From assembly GCA_030015575.1 (NCBI GenBank), contig CM057347.1, forward strand, positions 511,689,176-511,753,175: a DNA stretch of 64,000 nucleotides, given 5' to 3'. This document shows positions 9,598 through 22,800 of the stretch, piece after piece. This DNA comes from Agapanthus africanus (taxonomy: Eukaryota; Streptophyta; Magnoliopsida; Asparagales; Amaryllidaceae). The notes under the pieces are model-generated. The model saw only the letters and a program-made list of their open reading frames with translations, was not told the origin of the DNA and did not search any database. Position numbers and translations under genes: made by a program. Positions within the stretch are counted from its first letter, which is position 1, and each line of letters opens with the position of its first letter.

Positions 9598-12500
9598 GTG
9601 CAGAGCATATTTGCTCATAACTTTTGATCCCGGATGAATTATGAATCCCATAATATATCAAATCAAAGGGTTTTTCGAGATGCTTTCGATTCCATTAGAA
9701 TTTAACAATTTCTCCTTCGGGAGTTTATCAAAATATAGGCTGGAAGATACTGGTTCGCATTTCCTTAAGCGTATCGCTGCTATTTGATACCTTGGACTCT
9801 TTTGCGCAGAAATTTTTGGCGGGAACAGTACTGGACATCCCAAATTTCGATATTGTGTTGGGAATGGATTGGCTGGGAGTATTCTATGCTACTATTGACT
9901 ACCGTTAAAGGAGGGTAGTATTTGAGATACCAGATCACCCAGTCTTCTATTTCAAGAGTAAAGATAGATCTTTGGAGCCAGGAAGATACCGGGCTAAACC
10001 GAAGAATGCAGAAGTTTTCTCACTACCGGCAGAAGAAGAAAAGCCCAAAATACTTCGAGAGTTTGAGGATGTGTTCCCTGAAGATATATCAGGTTTGACT
10101 CCCGATCGAGCTCTTGAGTTTAGTATTGATTTACAATCTGGCGCGCAACCTATAATCAAAACTCCGTACCGGTTAAATACTGAAGGATTGAAGGAGATCC
10201 GCATTCAGTTGGACGAACTCCTGAAGAAAGGTTGGATTCGTCTCGGTACTTCAAGTTGGGGATCTCCAGTATTACTCGTGAAGAAGAAAGAAGGTTCATA
10301 CAGGATGTGTGTAGATTATCATGCTCTGAACGAAGTGACGATTAAGAACAAGTATCCACTACAGCGCATCGATGATCTTTTCGATCAGTTAAGTGGGTCT
10401 TGCGTATTTTCAAAGCTAGATCTTCGTTCGGATTATTATCAGGTGAAGTTCAAAGAGTCCGACATTGCGAAGACGGCATTTAGGACTCGATATGGTCATT
10501 ATGAATATCTTGTAATGCCATTTGGAGTGACCAATGCACCTGCCATCTTTATGAACCTGATGAACCAAGTTTTCTGAGAGTATTTAAACATGTTCGTTGT
10601 CATCTTCATCGACGACATCCTGGTGTATTCAAAGAATCGGAAAGAACTCGCCGAGCACTTACGGATTGTCCTAGAGATATTGCGACAAAATCAGCTCCAT
10701 GCCAAGTACAACAAGTGTGAATTTTGGTTAGATCAAGTCGGATTTCTCGGGCATATTGTTTCAGGCGAAGGAATCTCAGTAGATTCAGCTAAGGTGTCAG
10801 CTGTCAGTGAATGGCCGACACCAAAGACGGTGAAGGATATACGAAGTTTCTTGGGATTAGCTGGATACTACTGACGATTCATTGAAGGCTTCTCAAAAAT
10901 TGCAGCACCCCTGACCAAGCTCACACGTAAAGATGAAGTATTCGTGTGGTCAGAAGCATGTGAAAAAGCTTTTGTAGAACTCAAATCAAGATTAACCTCT
11001 GCTTCTATTCTTGTAATATCGAATCAATCTGGAGGATTTGTTGTGCATTGTGATGCGTCCGGTAAAGGATTAGGATATGTTCTACACCAGCATGGAAAAG
11101 TTATGGCTTTTGCATCAAGACAACTAGAGGTACATGAGCGCAACTATCCAACACATGATCTGGAATTGGCAGTCGTCATCTTCGCACTTAAGATTAGGTG
11201 TCATTATCTTCTGAGAGAACAAGTGGATATATACACTGACCACAAGAGTCTGAAGTATGTATTTACTCAGAAGGGATTAAACATGCGGCAGAGAATATGG
11301 CTAGAACTTATAGCGGACTTCGACATCAACCTACAGTATCATCCTGAGAAGGTGAACGTAGTTCCTAATGCACTTAGCCACCAGCCATTAGCAATGAACC
11401 TCATCGCTCAGTGGAAACTATAGGAAGCATTGCACGGATTGGAGATCGAAGTAGTTATGCTAGGTAACGCTTCATATTTGATGAACTTACAAGTCCAGTC
11501 CACTCTTATCAATCAGATCAAGGCAGCTCAAGCAAATGATGCTAAGCTACAAAAGATCCGAAACAAGTAGAAAATGGACTTCGAATTGACTTTATCATCT
11601 ACGAAGATGGATCCTTGCGATATGGAAGTCGATTATGTGTACCAAACGGCCCAGTTCGAGAAGAGTTGATGAAAGAAGCTCACAGCTCTCCTTATTCTGT
11701 ACACCCTGGTGGTATGAAAATGTATAAGGATCTATGGCAGCACTACTGGTAGCATGGAATGAAGCGCGAAGTAGCAAGGAGCGTGGCTAAATGTTTGGTG
11801 TGTCAGCAAGTTAAGGCTGAACATCACAGAACTACCGGTCTACTTCAGCCGTTACCAATCCCAGAATGGAAATGGTAACACATTACCATGGACTTCGTGA
11901 CCGCCCTTCCTCACAGCATGAAGGGTAACGACGCAATATGGGTTATTGTGGATCGACTCACGACTCACCAAGTCGGCTCACTTTATTCCATTCAGAGTTG
12001 GCCAATCAACCGAGACGTTAGCAAAGAAGTATATAGAGATAAGCATAAATCTAAAGTAAGATTTAAACCTTCAAGATGTATAATATTTGATACCCATGAA
12101 CTCATGCAGGAGATCGTGAGATTACATGAAGTACATGTTTGGTCTCCGATCGTGATACAAGATTCCGATCACAGTTTTGGCAGAGTCTGCAAGCTAGCCT
12201 GGGAACGAGTCTGAATTTTAGCATGGCTTATCATCCAAAAATAGACGGACAGTCCGAGCAAAAAATTCAGATTCTGGAGGACATGCTAAGAGCTTGTATG
12301 TTAGACTTTGGAGGTTCGTGAGAAGATCACCTACACCTTGTAGAGTTGTCATACAACAACAGTTATCAGGCAAGCATTAGAATGGAACCATTCGCAGCAC
12401 TCTACGGACGGAAGTATCGTTCACCACTAAGTTGGGACGACATTGGAGATTGTGAACTCCTTGGACCAGAGATGATCGTGGTAATTGTGGACGTAGTTCG

Positions 12501-13006
12501 CACGGTCAGGGAAATGATGTGCATAGCCCAAGACCGATAGAAGCATTGGGTAGATGCAAAGCATCGACATCTGGAGTTCCAACCGAGAGACCATGTATTT
12601 CTGAAGATTTCTCCAAACAAAGGAGTGATCCGCTTTGGCAAGAGGGGTAAGCTAAGTCCAAAATACATAGGACCGGTCGACATACTCGAACGAGTTGGAG
12701 AAGTGGCATATTGTTTAGCACTATCATCCTCATTGGAAGGAGTGCACAACGTGTTCCACATATCCCAGTTATAACGATATGTGAGCGACCCCGGCCATAT
12801 ACTTGATCACTCAGAGCTCACAGTACAAACTGACTTAACCTGCGAGCAACAACCAGTTGAGTTCCTGGACCGAAAGGTGAAGACATTGCGGAACAAGGAA
12901 GTAAACTTGGTTCAAGTGATGTGGAGAAAGGATTCGTCAGGAGAATCAATATGGGAACGAGAAGAAGACATGCGTTCAAGATACTTTTATATTTTTGAAA
13001 GTTAGT
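9598..13006 (+). pseudogene. Chromovirus (Tekay/Del-like) pol, 3' half, decayed (V1)
   Basis: This is the polyprotein of a Ty3/gypsy chromovirus, cut on the left by T1. Order seen: degenerate protease end with ILGMDWLG-like sequence (about 9860); reverse transcriptase with [12 protein letters not shown] (about 10305) and FIDDILVYS (about 10605); RNase H with YTDHKSLKYVF (about 11235); a zinc-finger remnant (about 11660-11830, CLVCQQVK); integrase (MDFVTALPHS at 11888 through SDRDTRF at about 12142); and a C-terminal chromodomain-like segment (QPVEFLDRKVKTLRNK, 12850-13000). It is broken by TAA near 9907, TGA at 10575 and 10872, TAG near 11421, several later stops, and a frame change in integrase with about 70 bp of foreign-looking sequence at about 12037-12108. 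It is not functional. Confidence 0.9.
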
Positions 13007-13037
13007 CCCTATGTAAATGTAAATTTCGAGGACGAAA

Positions 13038-13057
13038 TTTTTATAAAGAGGGTAGAA
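13038..13057 (+). other. Polypurine tract of V1
   Basis: A purine-rich run (ATAAAGAGGGTAGAA) immediately precedes the LTR start TGTAACGACTC and follows the end of the chromodomain frame at 13005. This is the usual plus-strand priming site. Confidence 0.7.
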
Positions 13058-15866
13058 TGTAACGACTCTGAAATCTTTGTACGGAAATTTTTTGTTAACA
13101 TACAAGAAATGAGTTTTACAGCATGCGTTTGAGTTATAAGTCATTTTTATGAAATAACAGCAAGAACCAACTTGTAGCTCACTCGTAAAGCCTTGCATTG
13201 CTGTGACGTAGCCCCTGTATTCGATTCCCATCAGACACAATTATTTTTTTTCTGATTTTTCTTTTTAACTTTTTAGAAGCCCAAAAGATTTCACGTGCAA
13301 TACACGGGAAATGAAAAGTTCAGAAAAATCAAACATATGGAAAATGGAGTAAACAGAGAGTTGATCAAATGACACGAATCTCGAGGCAAATGCCTCAAGA
13401 TCGATCGGCGGAAATGGGCTTGGGGCCGGCGCCGACGATCAGATGGTGGCCAATGAGCTCCGTGCTTTGCACACATGACTCTTCATCTCCTCTTAACTCC
13501 TCTGCACCGTTTGATTTCCCTGCAATCAAACAGAGACCTTTCAATTCACCAATTAACAAAATTTTAATGCTTTTAATTCACATTTTTAATTTCCAAACCC
13601 TAATTCTCCACTATAAATACCACCGCATATTTTGGCTCAGCACCATTCTGAAAATTATAGCCAAAACTCTCTAAAAAGTTCCTAGTGCAAGCGAAGTAAA
13701 GTGGAGTTAGCGAGCAAGTTGGTTCCGGCGAAGATCGAAACAAATTCCGGAGCTCCCGCGATACCACGAAGATCATCATCTCTTCTTTAACTTTTCTTTG
13801 AAGTTTCTAAACCGTAAGTCCCTCCCAAACTCCCTTTCTCTTCATTGAATTTCATTTTAATCAAAATCGGTAAAAGTGGAGTTATTACCGATATCATCTT
13901 TTCTAAACCTATAACTCCATTTTCTTTTATCATTTGGTCAAACCAATTTTATCACTTCACTTGTAATCTTAATACCAATGTTTAGAATCAAATTTAAATC
14001 AAGAATCTGATATAAAACAACCATATTTGAACTTTTACATTAAAATACCTTGAACTTTGTTATCACATATTTTCGACAAAATTGCATAACAATACCGTTA
14101 GAAAAACTTCACAGGGTAGCGACCTACGCCATATGCACACTTGGTTTCATAGCACGATACCTATTTGTATGTATTTTTGGTTCGAAGAATAGCATTACAA
14201 TAAAATACCACATTGTTCTAAAACCGGGTTTCTTTTAATAGCGGTATTTCATTTCCTTTGAAATTATGCATCTACAACCCTTGTTAAGGGACCAGCTAAT
14301 GGATGGTACGGATTATCGCACATTCTTGGGCTAGTAGAGCGAGATGCAGACCTCCTCACGGAGCATTCGATCTCGAAAGGAAATACGTTTTTTAAGAAAT
14401 ACGGATTTTTCTAAATAAAATAAAATTATTTTTTAGAAAATTTATATAAAATTATAAATTCATATTTTCAAAATATAATAAACCTATATTTTTCTAAAAA
14501 TGAAAGATGAAAAAATGACAATAAAATACCATCGAGATACCAAAAATGACAAGTTTTTCAATAAAATACTATGAACTTTCCAAGCTAAGTAATTATCACT
14601 AAAATACCCAATACTTAAAATTCATGCTCATGAAAACCCTAAGTAATACTAATCACCCTCGAGGTTTACTTTTAAACTATATTAAAAATATTTTTCATAA
14701 AACCTCCTCGAGGTATATGTATATAAACATCATTTTAAGGATTCTAATAAATATGGGTTTAAGCAGGATCAATTCTTTTGAGCCTCAGGCAGCCGGAGAA
14801 AATGAGTGCTTGCTTATTCAGGTTAGAAAACTTAACCGGAGTTATCAATGGCAATTGTCTTGGAAAAACACACAAATCCTGCCGTCCATGTGCAGTAGTT
14901 GCCGATGACTCTCGTACCTAAGAAATTCAAGATTTAAATCAGTCTATGAGCATCTGACTCAGTCTGAGTCCAATCTTAAACCTGACTTTAAAATCAAACA
15001 TGAATACTTGAACATGAATATGAACACTCGATTTCAAACATCAATATCAAACATGTATACTTGATTTGACTTGATCGAACCATGGTTATAACTTGACATG
15101 ACCACATGAATACATGAATACATTCTTAACATGAATACTTGAACTTTTTGTATCCATGGTTTAGGCAAGACTTGTAAACATAATCTATACAATACATTAT
15201 GCGGGGATAAAGGGGTAGATTGGTACGGAACGTATATCGTGGCACGGGATGTCACTTAAAAGACACCTATATGAATTCTTGTGTCGTTGTTCCGTGGGTT
15301 ATGATGGGGCCTTATGCTATATGTTACCATAGTCCACAGGGTAAGATGGACTCTTCTCATATAAATGAATACTTTCTTTACCAAACTATAAATAAGCACG
15401 TTATAATAACCAGCATATATGAGTGATTAATCATATACACTTATCTGTCCATTTCACATTACTTGTTATATTCTCTTCTTTTTTGGGGACCTGCCGAACG
15501 TTAATTCGCTGACGACATTCTTTTCTATTTCTTTCTTTGGAATGTTCGTCAGGAGGATCGGACACTGAGAAGACAAAGCCAAGCCAGGAGGATTTGGACC
15601 AGCTTACTGCTCAGCCGGACTACTAGTTCTTCTTGCACTTACTTTCCTGTATGACATTGTTTAGGCACTGTTTTACTCATTGTATTTTTTATTTTCAAAC
15701 AGTTGTATATAAAGATGAATGTAAATAAAGTTGTTCTATTTTAATATTCTTGTCATTCTTGTACATTTACATATTGCTTAATTACGCTTAACGTATTTAT
15801 TTCTTAGTAAATACGTTGCGGCCTGCCATGTCACCGTTTCCGTCTACTGGGAAGCGGGGCGTGACA
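13058..15866 (+). mobile_element. 3' LTR of chromovirus V1
   Basis: This LTR of about 2.8 kb runs from TGTAACGACTC to GCGTGACA, directly after the polypurine tract. A TATA box, CTATAAATAC, lies at 13611-13620. It is AT-rich and has no coding capacity; the short frames are chance. The part from about 13810 to the end recurs inverted at 17752-19855 (V2). The 3' flank (15867 on) is unrelated AT-rich DNA. The 5' LTR and gag lie outside the window beyond T1. Confidence 0.8.
13611..13620 (+). promoter_or_regulatory. TATA box of chromovirus LTR
   Basis: CTATAAATAC lies about 550 bp into the V1 LTR, followed by CA-rich sequence suited to a transcription start some 30 bp downstream. The assignment rests on motif and position only. 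Confidence 0.5.
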
Positions 15867-16082
15867 ATTCAATATTTATCACTCTTTAGCTTGGAATTAA
15901 TTGAAAACTGAAAATTAATCACCGTAAAATTGAATATTTATCACCGTAAAATTATTTATCAGTATTTGTCACGAAAAATTGAAAATTAGTTGCAAGTAGA
16001 TTTTGCATTATTTCTTATATTTTTAAACAATTTAATCTATGTTTTATTTTTAAAATTAATTTATTAATATGAATAAATATAA
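15867..16082. other. AT-rich DNA without recognisable gene
   Basis: This is the flank of the V1 LTR. It contains short direct repeats of 'atttatcaccgtaaaatt'. No reading frame or known element is visible. Confidence 0.5.
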
Positions 16083-16440
16083 GAGTAAATTGTCAAAAAT
16101 AAAACCAAGCACTTTTTTACGTTATCAAAACCCCCCGACCTCAAAATTGTAGTCAAACCCCCATTAAAAAGTTTTTAGTTGCTAAAAAAACCCTTAATTG
16201 TGGTATCCAGTAGTTTCTTGCGATATCTAAGCAGTAGCCAACGATATCTAAGCAGTTTTCTGTGATATCTAAACTGTTTTCTGTGATATTTCAATAGTTT
16301 GTATGAATTGATTAAATATATCTGGCTACTATATAGATACTGCAGAAAAAATTTCCGGAAGGTTTTGACTACCGCTTCAAAGCCAGGGGGATTTTGACAG
16401 CGGAAATAATTGCTTGTTTTTTTTTTTGACAAATTACCCT
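16083..16440. mobile_element. Small non-autonomous DNA transposon (MITE)
   Basis: The element is about 358 bp with long imperfect terminal inverted repeats. The left end, GAGTAAATTGTCAAAAA, matches the reverse complement of the right end, AGGGTAATTTGTCAAAAA. Similarity continues inward through 'aagca...tcaaaa.cccc' on both sides. It is flanked by an 8-bp direct repeat, AAATATAA (16075-16082 and 16441-16448). An 8-bp duplication fits hAT-like elements; the end sequence also resembles some Mutator-type MITEs, so the superfamily is open. The interior has four copies of a GATATCTAAGCAGT-like phrase. There is no coding capacity. Confidence 0.65.
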
Positions 16441-16448
16441 AAATATAA

Positions 16449-17751
16449 TTTTACAAAAAATTAACAATGATCCATGGAAGTTACATTTTTCGCAACGTTC
16501 TTTGCATTTCTTGCTTTTCAGAGACGGAATACAAAGCATTACACTTATTTTCAACCTTGGTTAGAACCTATAAGCTAGCAAACATAAACACTTCCAAGTT
16601 CTAATGGCATGCCGTGTTTGTAGCTGAAACGTGTTGGACACCGACACTTGTCAATACTAGCCCGAAATGTATCGGACACGACGCATGCATGTTGCACATC
16701 TATAAACGTATACACGCATGCTTGTCATATAGGTCTCTATGTAACATTTCAGAAAATGGAAAATACTTTTTTTTGAATTTAAGTAATAAAATAATAAATT
16801 TTACGGATATTATACGAGTATAGATTTGAGTTTTCGTAGAATGGTATAGTTATATACCTCTATTTTGGAAAATAATTTGAAATTCAAAATGAATTATTAA
16901 TTATAGAAGCATTTATTTAATTAAGTTTTTCATAAATTAGTATATAAATATATTCATGCAAGATTAGCATGCTAAATTTAATTAGTGTTTTCCTAATTGT
17001 GCATTAAACTAAGTTAATTTTGTTAAACCATGTTTAAGTGTCTTGATATGTTAGTGACATGCTAACATTTTCCATCGTGTTTATTATGGTTTTGTATTTT
17101 CAAAGAAAAGGAAAAGAATAGAAAAAGAAAAGAGAGGGATACATGGGAGACAAAAATGTATGGGTGTGAGAGAGTGTGAGAGAAGGGGGGAGGGGTTATG
17201 GTAGCCATACCATTTGTTGCTTTCCTCACTTTATCTTTCATCTCCTTCATTTTCTTCTTCCTCTCCTCTTACTCCACCTCCTCCACCATCTCTACCATCA
17301 CAAACCATCACCCAAATCATATCAAAATACTTTAAAACCTTCACTAAAAATGTTCCTAAACTCATCCTAAACATCATGGTGGGATCAAGTTTCCGTTTTG
17401 AGGACCGCTTGCCGTGTTGGAAAATTCTTGAGTTGCCTTCTTGAAAAATTCTTGAGTTGCCTTTATGAGATAATGATCTCACTTTTAATCATGTTTTTAA
17501 GTGTTCTTATCTTCACAATTAGTTTAGAGTTTAAAAGTGTATGTTTTCTTAACTTGAAAATACTAAAGTGAGTTGTAGTGAGTAGAACTTATAGTAGTAG
17601 TGTAGTAGAGGGTTTAGAGAGTGATTACTAGCCTAGTAGCGATAGTATCTCTGATCTAGATAAGTTTTGAAGTTTCAAAGATGAGTTTAGAATTTCGAAT
17701 AGCGGTTTTTCTTTGACTTTTGATGATCAATTGGAATCTGGAGTGTCACGT
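16449..17751. other. AT-rich DNA without recognisable gene
   Basis: I see no supported gene or element. A purine-rich then pyrimidine-rich stretch lies at about 17100-17290, and a short direct repeat ('gaaaattcttgagttgcctt') at about 17420-17465. It could be degraded repeat sequence. Confidence 0.4.
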
Positions 17752-19855
17752 CCCGCTTTCCAGTAGACGGAAAAGATGACGTGGTAAGCCCGTAACGTAT
17801 TTACTATGAGAATACGTTCAGCGTAATTAAGCAATATAACAATGTACAAGAATAACGAAAGTAATAAGATAAAATAGCAATTGTATTTACATTCAAATTT
17901 ACATATAACCGTTTGTAAGCAAATGCCTAAATAATGACATATTGGAAGTAAATACAAGCAGGAGCTAATAGTCAGGCTGAGAAATGGTCCAAGTCCTCCG
18001 GGTTCGGCTCTATCTCCTCCGAATCCGATCCTCCTGACGAACATTCCAAAAAAAGAAACAGAGAGAAATGTCGTCAGCGAAGTAGCGCTCAGTAAGTCCC
18101 AAAAAAAATTAAAGAAGATGGTATATAAAGTGAAGAGAAACCAAGTAAAAGTAAACAGGCAAGATTAAATATGAGAGCATCTAAGCATGTTTATTTACCG
18201 TTATAAGATAGTTATTCTAACGTGATTATTTGTAGTTTGATAAAGAATGTATTCATGTATACGAGAGGAGTCCATCTTACCCCGTGGACTATGGTAACAT
18301 GTAGTACAAGGTCCCTTCATAATCCATGGGACAACGGCGCGTGAATTCATGTAAGTGTCTTTTAATGTGACATCTCGTACCACGATATACGTTCTGTACC
18401 AATCTACCCCTCTATCCCCACGTATTGTAGTTTATAGTTCAAGTTAACAGGTCTTGGCCGAATTTATGAATATAAAAATGTACATGTTCATGTTCAAGAT
18501 ATAATCATGTATTCATTTCAAGTTCATGTCAAGTTATATCCATGGTTCGGTCAATTCGAGTCAAGTATTCAAGTTCAAGTTTGATATTTGAATTCGAGTG
18601 TCCAGGTTCATGATCAAGTATTCAAGTTTGTATTTGATTTTGGATTCTGGTTTGAGTTTGAATTCAGGTTGGAGTCAGTATCTTATGAAAGGATCTAGCT
18701 CTTGAATTTCTTAAGTTCGGGAGTAATCAGACAACTGCTGCACATGGACGGTAGGATTTGTGTTTTTTTCGAAGACAATTGCCATTTGATAACTCTGTTA
18801 ATTTGTTTAACTTGATTAGGCAAGCACTCACTTTCTCCGGCTCCTTGGGCTCAAGAAAAATGATACCGCTTAAACCTATATTAATCTAGAGTTCTTAAAT
18901 ATTTATTATCGTTGTTTATATTGTATTTATATTGTTTACATTCCTCGAGGATTTTTTATGAAAAATACTTTAATATTGTTTAAAAATAAACCTCGAGGGT
19001 GATTTAAATTATTTAGAGTTTTTATGAACATGTATTTTAATTTTAGTGGTATTTTAGTAATAAAACCTGGTTTTTAAAAGTTTATGGTATTTTAATGAAA
19101 ACTACTCTTTTTGTAAACTTGGTGGTATTTTATTGAAAATTTAAATCTTTCATTTAAAAATATATATTTTACACTTTGTTTTTTTGTTGAAAATACATTT
19201 TCATAATTTTATATAATTTTCCAAAGTTTTAATTTTGTTTAAGAAAAGTCGTATTCTTTTAAATCATATTTTTATTTTTTTCGAGACCGAATGCTCCATG
19301 AGAAGTTCTGTATCTCACTATACTATCCTAAGAACGTGCAATAACCCGCATCATCTGTAGATGGGTTCCCCTAAAAGGGTTGTAGAGGCGCAATAGCAAA
19401 TGATTTTAAAAATAACGATTAAAAACAAGTTTTTATAAAGTGATGATATTTTATTGAAAATTGTTTCATTTAGATGAAAAATTCTAACCAAAATATCGTG
19501 CTATGAATCAAAAGTGTGCGTGTGGGATAGATCGTTACTCCATGAATGTTCTAGAGGTATGTATGACTAATTATCGATTAAAGGGTTATAGTTAAAGTTC
19601 ATGGTATTTATATGAAAAAGTTCGTTATATGCTTATTTCATTTAAAATTCTAATAACATGAAAAGGTAAAAGATGTGAACAACATGTTAAGGTGATATTA
19701 GAGGTTTAAAGTGAAATATTAAACATAGTAAAGATGACAAAAATTTGTTTAAGGAAAAGATAACGAGTTAACTCCAATTTGTCAATATCGTTTTAGAGAT
19801 TGGTTTGAGATGAAAAGAAAGAGAGAGAAAGGGACTTACGGTTTTAGAGCGTTAA
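17752..19855 (-). mobile_element. Inverted, truncated chromovirus LTR (V2)
   Basis: This is the reverse complement of the V1 LTR end. It opens with TGTCACGTCCCGCTTTCCAG, matching the complement of the V1 terminus, and continues with the shared 'tgacgaacattcc' and 'accaatctacccct' blocks through to about V1 position 13810. It is clearly diverged from V1, so it comes from another copy. It stops at 19855 where T2 begins. The missing LTR start should lie on the far side of T2, outside the window. Confidence 0.8.
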
Positions 19856-22800
19856 TGTTTACCGCCGAAAACAGAGACGAAACCGCGTAGGTCGTCTTGC
19901 CTGAATTTGGGGGCAGATGCTATTTGGGTTTATCCGTCCACCTCTCCGAAGATGCCAAGTTGAATTATGGCACCGCGTATCGGAGGTTTGGACGGATGCG
20001 GCTGTTGTAGCAGATTTCGTCAGATTCCCCCTTGTTTGCGAGGGGTTTTTGATTATAGGGACGCTCTTCCCTGCAGGCGCAAGCCCCTGCAGTTAATTAC
20101 GTTACCGTATTGCGATAACCACTTTCTCCTGCCCCAGAAGTTCATTCGTGTCGTGTGTGTTTTTATTTGTTTAGGTTGCTCGTGGATGGTATACGGAGAC
20201 TAATTTATGTTGTCGCCCGTAGGGCGTGTATTAGTCCAAATCCGTATATCTTAGATTTGGGTTTGGGTTGATTTAAGGATCGTTGATCTTCTTTGAAATC
20301 AAGATCGACTTAAATGTATGTGAGCAGTTGGGGCTCGATTGGTTTTTCATTAAGGATACGTTGGTCCAATTTGAGACTAAGATCTACTTAACAGGGTGTT
20401 AGGATCAGTTTTGTTTCAAATCCAACAAGAGAGAGCATTTGGGCTCTGTTATTTTAGTTTAAGGACGTTTGGTCCCTTATCGCCGTTTTGGAGACGGAGT
20501 TGTAGTTTGAGGACATTCGGGTCTGTAGATCACCATTTTTGGAGATGAGAGTTCAGTTTAAGGACGTTACGGTCCGTTGTCGTCGTTTTGGAGACAACGT
20601 TGTAGTTTGAGGATATTTCGGTCTGTAGGATTTATTTTAAGGACATTACGGTTCGTTGTTGTCGTTTTGGAGACAACGTTGTAATTTGAGGACATTTCGG
20701 TCTGTATGATTTAGTTTAAGGACGTTACGGTCCGTAAATCATCCTGCGCACACGTGTATTTGTTACGTGTCGGGATGAGCAACGATGACATGGGAGACAC
20801 CCAGCTTGGGGTGTGGTTTGATCTGGGGTGTGCACGTCAGTTTGGGAAGTGCACTGAAGAGCAGTTGGTTGTCGAGACCCGCCACCTCTTTGAAGACGTT
20901 GAGAAATTACAACGACATGTATCAGAGGTGTGTAGAGATGTACCCTTGAACCAATTTCCCTATTCGAGGGAAAATGAAGTCGGTGGTCAACCCCAAAATC
21001 ATTAGTTGTATTTTGAGACTAAGATTTACTCGGGGGAATGCGGACGAATATCGTCTTGGAGATCATCAGTTGATGGGTCATTAGTCATGTTTGAGACCGA
21101 GATTAGCTTGGGAAAACATGAGCATAGAGGCTCGGTTGATTTGGAGATCAAAGAGGTTTTGACCTCAGGAAGACTTGGCCCATTTGAGGCCGGAGTCTGA
21201 GTCTTCATAATGCTAAGCATTGGTGTATGTTCAGCACTCACATGTTCCCACGTGAGGCTCTGAATCAGTGTTAAACACTGCACTTTGGAAGCGCTCATGT
21301 GTGGGCATGTGAGGCGCCCCAAAGTGTGAATTGTTCTCTGAATTCTATTCTCCCTATCCTTTTATATAGAAGTGTTAAACACTACACTTTGGAAGCGCTC
21401 ACGTGTGGGCACGTGAGGCGCTTTAAAATGGGATTTTTTTCTCTGGGTTCTATTCTCCCTTTCTTTTTATATAGAAGTGTTAAACATTGCACTTTGGAAG
21501 CGCTCACGTGTGGGCACGTGAGGCACCCCAAAGTAAGATTTTGTTCTCTGGGTTCTATTATCTCTTTCTTTTTATATAGAAGTGTTAAACACTGCACTTT
21601 GGAAGTGTTCACGTGTGGCAACGAGAGGCGCCCCAAACAGGGATTTTGTTCTCTGGGTTCTATTCTCCCTTTCTTTTTATATAGAAGTGTTAAACAATAG
21701 ACTCCTGTGGTGCTCACGTGCAAGCACGCGAGGCGATTTTGTGTCTTTCCCTTTTCATTCATTAGAGACGCTCACGTGGAGTACGTGAGATCTTATTGAG
21801 TGTTTGGAGATTTTGATCTCATGCTAGGATTTTGGAGGATCTCATGCCTCTTGTTTTTTTGTAAGAATTAAATTCTTATTGTAGGGTTAAACCTTGATTT
21901 TCTGAGGAATTAAATTCCTGTATATTTCTTTAAGAATTAAATTCTTTGAACTCAGTTCTTTTCCATAGGTTTTTAATTTGCATGACAGAATCTCCCCGTT
22001 GAGAATTAAATTCTCAACTTATGGGGAGATCTGCTTTTACAGATCTCAACCAGAGGAAGAACTAAGTTCTTATGCGAAGGGTTAAACTCTTAGAAAGGTC
22101 AAGAAAAGATAGAACAATCTCTGTATATTTCTCTTTTTTTTTTACCTAGAATGTTATGATGAAGCAAGTCTTTTCCGAGACTTAAATTCTCTTCTTCCTC
22201 TTTTTTTTTATTCTCTTCTTTTTTATTCTCTTCTTTTTCTCTTTTTTTTCTCTGTGTCTGCTTTCTTCTTTTTATATGAGAAGAAAAAGAATCAATCTGT
22301 TAAGAAAATCCCTCATTGAGCGATCATGATTGATTTCATAATCAATCCAATTGTTCTGGTGAATTTTATTCACCGTTGGATTTTTAATCCAAAGGCTCTC
22401 TGTTAACAGAGAAAATTTCCTATTTGTTTTTTAACCAGATTAGGAAATATTTACCTAAGATAGAATTTTATTCTATCATATGAATATCTTGTTAGTTTAA
22501 CAAGATTCGAATTTTATTCTATGATAGAATTTTATTTATATGAATATCTTTTATAGAATTTTATTCTATCAGGCGATCACCGTTGGATCATTGATCCAAA
22601 GGTCCTTCGTTTAACAAAGAAAATCTTTCTAGTTTAAGAGAGATCAGGAGAATATTTTCCATATATGTAGAATTTAATTCTATCAGATAGTTCATCCAAG
22701 ATTCTTTGTTACAGAAGGATCTTTCCATATTAGAAAGATTCAAGGAAATATTTTCTAAATATAGTTTTAACCTTGTTGTTTAGAATTTAATTCTATCAGC

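Noticed and set aside
12818-13240. Minus-strand frame of 140 codons
   Set aside because: It is antisense to the chromodomain and LTR junction of V1 and has no recognisable domain.
16175-16432. Minus-strand frame of 85 codons
   Set aside because: It lies wholly inside the MITE and reads its short internal repeats (repeated RYHRK- and RYR-like peptides).
21026-21762. Minus- and plus-strand frames of 98-133 codons over 21026-21762
   Set aside because: They translate the tandem 117-bp LTR unit and give repeated peptides on both strands; shadow of the repeat.
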